Shown in pieces: positions 5,132 to 7,930 of a DNA stretch of 7,930 nucleotides. How positions within the stretch are numbered: position 1 is the stretch's first letter; the number at the start of each line of letters is the position of its first letter. The notes below the pieces were generated by a model, which saw nothing but the letters and a program-made list of their open reading frames with translations, had not been told where the DNA came from and searched no databases. A program made the position numbers and the translations under genes. The stretch is from Deltaproteobacteria bacterium (GTDB lineage Bacteria > Desulfobacterota_B > Binatia > UBA9968): contig JAUXIP010000082.1 in NCBI GenBank assembly GCA_030620935.1, positions 1-7,930 on the forward strand, written 5' to 3'.

Positions 5132-6640
5132 ATGGAAATTGGAACAGCGGAGATCAGCCGGATCATAAAAGAGCAGATCCGGGACTACGAAAAAGGTGTC
5201 GAGATCCAGGAGGTCGGCACGGTCCTTTCTACCGGCGACGGCATCGCCCGCATCTACGGTCTTGACCGGGTTGCTGCGGGAGAGCTGCTGGAGTTTCCTC
5301 ACGGGATCTACGGTGTTGCGTTGAATCTCGAGGAGGACAATGTCGGCGCGGCGCTTTTCGGTGAGACCCACATGATCAAAGAGGGCGATACGGTCAAGCG
5401 CACGGGCAGGATCGCCGAGGTGCCTGTGGGAAAAGCCCTCGTAGGACGTGTCGTGAACGCTTTAGGCGAAGCTATCGATGGGCGGGGACCGATCGAGACC
5501 AAAGACAGAAGGAGGATCGAGATCAAGGCGCCTGGGATCGTGGCGCGCCAGCCGGTTAAAGAACCTTTGCAAACCGGCCTCAAAGCCATCGATGCAATGA
5601 TCCCAATAGGCCGCGGGCAGCGGGAATTGATCATCGGCGACCGTCAGACCGGCAAGACCGCGCTCGCCGTCGATACCATCATCAATCAAAAAGGGGGCAA
5701 CGTTATCTGCATCTACGTGGCGATTGGCCAGAAGCGCTCAACCGTGGCTCAAGTAGTTGATAAACTTAGAGAATATGGCGCCATGGACTATACGATTGTG
5801 GTTGCTGCCACCGCCTCTGAGTCCGCCCCACTCCAGTACATCGCGCCCTACAGCGGCTGCACGATGGGCGAGCATATCCGCGACAACGGCGGCCACGCCC
5901 TCCTGATCTACGACGATCTTTCGAAGCATGCTGTGGCCTACCGCCAACTTTCGCTGCTCTTGCGCCGACCGCCGGGCCGCGAGGCTTTCCCTGGAGACGT
6001 TTTTTACCTCCATTCCCGGCTGCTCGAGCGCGCGGCCAAACTGAGCGACGCACGTGGCGGCGGCTCGTTGACCGCGCTGCCGATCATCGAAACCCAAGCA
6101 GGAGACGTCTCTGCTTACATCCCGACGAACGTTATCTCTATCACCGACGGCCAGATCTTTTTGGAAAGCGATCTCTTCTATTCCGGCGTCAGACCGGCGA
6201 TCAACGTCGGTATCTCGGTCTCCCGCGTCGGCGGCAACGCGCAGATCAAAGCGATGAAGCAGGTCGCCGGAACCCTGCGTCTCGATCTCGCCCAGTACCG
6301 TGAGATGGCGGCCTTCGCTCAGTTCGGCTCGGACTTGGACCAGACCACCCAGCGCCAGCTTAATCGCGGCAGCCGTCTGGTTGAGCTACTCAAACAGGGG
6401 CAGTACGAACCGGTTCCCGTAGAAAAGCAGGTCCTGATCATCTTCGCTGGGACCAACGGCTTCGTCGATCATCTGCCGGTTACCGCCCTCAAAAAGTACG
6501 AGCATGAGCTCTATGCCTTTGTCGAGTCTAAGTATCCGGATCTTTTCCCCGAGATCTTCAAGAAACGGGAGCTGAACGAGGAGATGAGGGAGAAGATCAA
6601 CAAGGTGTTGGAGGAGTTTAACGCTAGCTTTAAAGAGTAG
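5132..6640 (+). CDS. atpA: F0F1 ATP synthase subunit alpha
   Basis: Alpha forms the alternating hexamer with beta and carries the non-catalytic nucleotide sites. The 502-residue product is full length. In order it has an N-terminal beta-barrel (about 25-93), the P-loop GDRQTGKT (169-176), a Walker B region [15 protein letters not shown] (257-271), and the alpha signature [10 protein letters not shown] (355-364). The signature is followed at once by Arg365, the expected arginine finger that reaches into the beta active site. The C-terminal helical domain ends in [15 protein letters not shown] at 5121-5126, five bases before the ATG, is a good ribosome binding site. After the stop codon a 73-base spacer carrying a hairpin repeat precedes atpG. 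Confidence 0.98.
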   Translation: MEIGTAEISRIIKEQIRDYEKGVEIQEVGTVLSTGDGIARIYGLDRVAAGELLEFPHGIYGVALNLEEDNVGAALFGETHMIKEGDTVKRTGRIAEVPVGKALVGRVVNALGEAIDGRGPIETKDRRRIEIKAPGIVARQPVKEPLQTGLKAIDAMIPIGRGQRELIIGDRQTGKTALAVDTIINQKGGNVICIYVAIGQKRSTVAQVVDKLREYGAMDYTIVVAATASESAPLQYIAPYSGCTMGEHIRDNGGHALLIYDDLSKHAVAYRQLSLLLRRPPGREAFPGDVFYLHSRLLERAAKLSDARGGGSLTALPIIETQAGDVSAYIPTNVISITDGQIFLESDLFYSGVRPAINVGISVSRVGGNAQIKAMKQVAGTLRLDLAQYREMAAFAQFGSDLDQTTQRQLNRGSRLVELLKQGQYEPVPVEKQVLIIFAGTNGFVDHLPVTALKKYEHELYAFVESKYPDLFPEIFKKRELNEEMREKINKVLEEFNASFKE

Positions 6641-6713
6641 TTTCGTGTTTCGGGTTTGGAGTTTCGGGTTAACTCGAAACTCGACACTAGCAACTCGGAA
6701 CTAATAGAGAACA
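6641..6713 (+). repeat. Hairpin repeat in the atpA-atpG spacer
   Basis: The spacer is almost filled by repeats of GTTTCGG-like units followed by their complements. AGTTTCGGGTT (6660-6670) and AACTCGAAACT (6671-6681) form an 11-pair near-perfect palindrome with one G-T pair. The flanking strings TTTCGTGTTTC and ACTAGCAAC recur in the atpG-atpD spacer, so the two spacers share a repeat family. The ribosome binding site left for atpG (AGAGA at 6706-6710) is weak, so the hairpin may influence its translation or mRNA processing. Confidence 0.65.
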
Positions 6714-7574
6714 ATGGCCACCCTCAAAGTCATACGCAGGCGGATCGGCTCGATCCGCAACACGCAGCAGATCACCAAGGCAATGAAGATGGTGTCGGCT
6801 GCCAAGCTGCGCCGCGCTCAGGGGGCGGTGGTAGAGGCCCGCCCCTACGCCGATAAAATGGCCGATCTGCTAAAAAACCTCTCCGCCCGGGTTTCGAGCG
6901 AAGCCCATCCGCTGCTCAGCGTGCGGGAGGAAAAACGCATCCATCTTTTACTTTTGACGTCGGATCGAGGTCTCTGCGGAGGTTATAACGCAAACTTGAT
7001 CCGGGCTGCGGAAAGATTCGTCCGTGGTCCCGGCGCAGGCAAAGAGATTCAACTGGCCCTGGTCGGGCGCAAAGGGGCGGATTATTTTCGGCGGCGAAAG
7101 GCGGCGATTTCCGACCGTCACATCAATATCTTGGCGACCCCGCCTGAAGAGTTGGCGAGCGAGCTCGCCAACAAGTTGATCGGCCGTTTTGTACGCGGGG
7201 AAACCGACGCAGTCTACATTCTCTACAGCAGTTTTCGCTCGGCCCTTTCCCAGGTGCCGACGTTGGAGAAGCTTATTCCTGTGGAACCGAAGGAAGAGGA
7301 GAGCGAGGAGCAGCTCACCGAATATCTTTTCGAGCCCGGAATCGAGGCGCTGCTTTCGAGCCTTGTCCCCAAGGTCGTCGAGGTCGTGATCTATCGGGCG
7401 CTGTTGGAGGGCGCAGCGAGCGAGCACGGTGCGCGCATGACGGCGATGGACTCTGCAACCACGAATGCGTCGAAGATGATCGGGCGCCTTACCCTGCAAA
7501 TGAACCGGGCCCGGCAGGCCTCGATCACCCGAGAGCTGATGGAGATCGTCGGCACGGCGGAAGCGTTAAAATAA
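6714..7574 (+). CDS. atpG: F0F1 ATP synthase subunit gamma
   Basis: Gamma is the central shaft that turns inside the alpha-beta hexamer. The 286-residue product matches the family length. The N-terminal helix has [20 protein letters not shown] (10-29). The Rossmann-like middle contains [16 protein letters not shown] (82-97). The C-terminal helix has [18 protein letters not shown] (235-252) and [15 protein letters not shown] (271-285), the most conserved gamma signature. An acidic insertion, [10 protein letters not shown], lies at 191-200. The start is fixed by the [11 protein letters not shown] family opening. The upstream Shine-Dalgarno sequence is weak, and similar hairpin repeats flank the gene on both sides. 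Confidence 0.97.
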   Translation: MATLKVIRRRIGSIRNTQQITKAMKMVSAAKLRRAQGAVVEARPYADKMADLLKNLSARVSSEAHPLLSVREEKRIHLLLLTSDRGLCGGYNANLIRAAERFVRGPGAGKEIQLALVGRKGADYFRRRKAAISDRHINILATPPEELASELANKLIGRFVRGETDAVYILYSSFRSALSQVPTLEKLIPVEPKEEESEEQLTEYLFEPGIEALLSSLVPKVVEVVIYRALLEGAASEHGARMTAMDSATTNASKMIGRLTLQMNRARQASITRELMEIVGTAEALK

Positions 7575-7576
7575 AA

Positions 7577-7638
7577 GTTTCAGGTTTCGAGTTTCGTGTT
7601 TCAGGCTAACTAGCAACGAGAAACCAGAAACTCGGAAC
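7577..7638 (+). repeat. Hairpin repeat in the atpG-atpD spacer
   Basis: GTTTCGAGTTTC (7584-7595) pairs with GAAACTCGGAAC (7627-7638), 12 pairs including one G-T. After a 2 by 2 internal loop, GTTTC (7598-7602) pairs with GAAAC (7620-7624), leaving a 17-base loop. It shares TTTCGTGTTTC, ACTAGCAAC and CTCGGAAC strings with the atpA-atpG spacer. No T-tract follows directly, so it is more likely to affect mRNA processing or stability than to terminate. It ends before the atpD ribosome binding site. Confidence 0.7.
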
Positions 7639-7665
7639 GGTTTTAAATTCGGAGGTTTTAACACG

Positions 7666-7930
7666 ATGAGTAATATGGGAAAGATCACCCAGGTTTTGGG
7701 AGCGGTCGTGGACGTCGAGTTTTCCGACGGTGCGTTGCCGTCGATATACAACGCGCTCAAGATCAGCAATCCCGCGATCAGCGACGAGAAGTGGAACCTG
7801 ATCGTCGAAGTCGCGCAGCACTTGGGTGAAAATACGGTCCGCTGCATTGCTATGGACACTGCCGAAGGTCTGGTTCGGGGTATGGAGGTCATGGATACGG
7901 GGGAGGGAATTACGGTCCCCGTTGGTCCAG
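7666..7930 (+). CDS. atpD: F0F1 ATP synthase subunit beta, N-terminal part
   Basis: Beta carries the catalytic ATP sites. Only the first 88 codons are present; the window ends inside the gene. The visible part is the N-terminal beta-barrel: [16 protein letters not shown] (4-19), then [20 protein letters not shown] and [11 protein letters not shown], all typical of beta. The P-loop and catalytic residues lie beyond the window. GGAGG at 7651-7655, ten bases before the ATG, supports the start. An in-frame ATG three codons later is an alternative. Confidence 0.96.
   Translation, partial: MSNMGKITQVLGAVVDVEFSDGALPSIYNALKISNPAISDEKWNLIVEVAQHLGENTVRCIAMDTAEGLVRGMEVMDTGEGITVPVGP

Noticed and set aside
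5738..6097. Minus-strand open frames inside atpA
   Set aside because: They are shadows of a highly conserved gene, arginine-rich and low in complexity, as expected from antisense reading of GC-rich codons.

Overview
The window holds a chromosomal housekeeping region, probably from an uncultured deltaproteobacterium or related lineage. This placement is an inference. It rests on three things: an ATP synthase cluster that opens with paired b' and b subunits and runs b'-b-delta-alpha-gamma-beta without genes for subunits a and c, GC-rich genes, and dispersed hairpin repeats of a kind I associate with that group. Nothing here is phage, plasmid or transposase related.

Layout. Positions 1-326 are a structured, apparently non-coding leader. 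msrA and msrB (about 327-1304, + strand) follow as a two-gene unit for repair of oxidised methionine. Three minus-strand genes come next: an exported cyclophilin-type peptidyl-prolyl isomerase (1491-2099), a small conserved protein of unknown function (2211-2603) and a short NfeD-like membrane protein (2774-3154). An AT-rich divergent intergenic region (3155-3540) carries a near-consensus sigma-70 promoter reading right. It feeds the ATP synthase genes atpF' (b'), atpF (b), atpH (delta), atpA (alpha), atpG (gamma) and the first 88 codons of atpD (beta), which is cut by the window end. The b'/b and b/delta junctions are 4-base ATGA overlaps, so those three genes are probably translationally coupled.

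How the genes work together. The b', b and delta subunits form the peripheral stalk, alpha and beta the catalytic hexamer, and gamma the rotating shaft. Subunits a, c and epsilon must be encoded elsewhere or beyond the right end. MsrA and MsrB reduce the S and R epimers of methionine sulfoxide respectively. The isomerase and the NfeD-like protein are envelope-associated proteins with no clear functional link to the others.

The most unusual content lies between genes. Two inverted copies of a 127-bp element (1364-1490 and 2607-2733) are about 80% identical by hand alignment. Their ends are inverted repeats in which two base pairs have changed on both sides at once, a sign that the folded structure is maintained. 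A second, shorter hairpin repeat occupies both spacers around atpG. A separate two-block inverted repeat (87-172) lies upstream of msrA.
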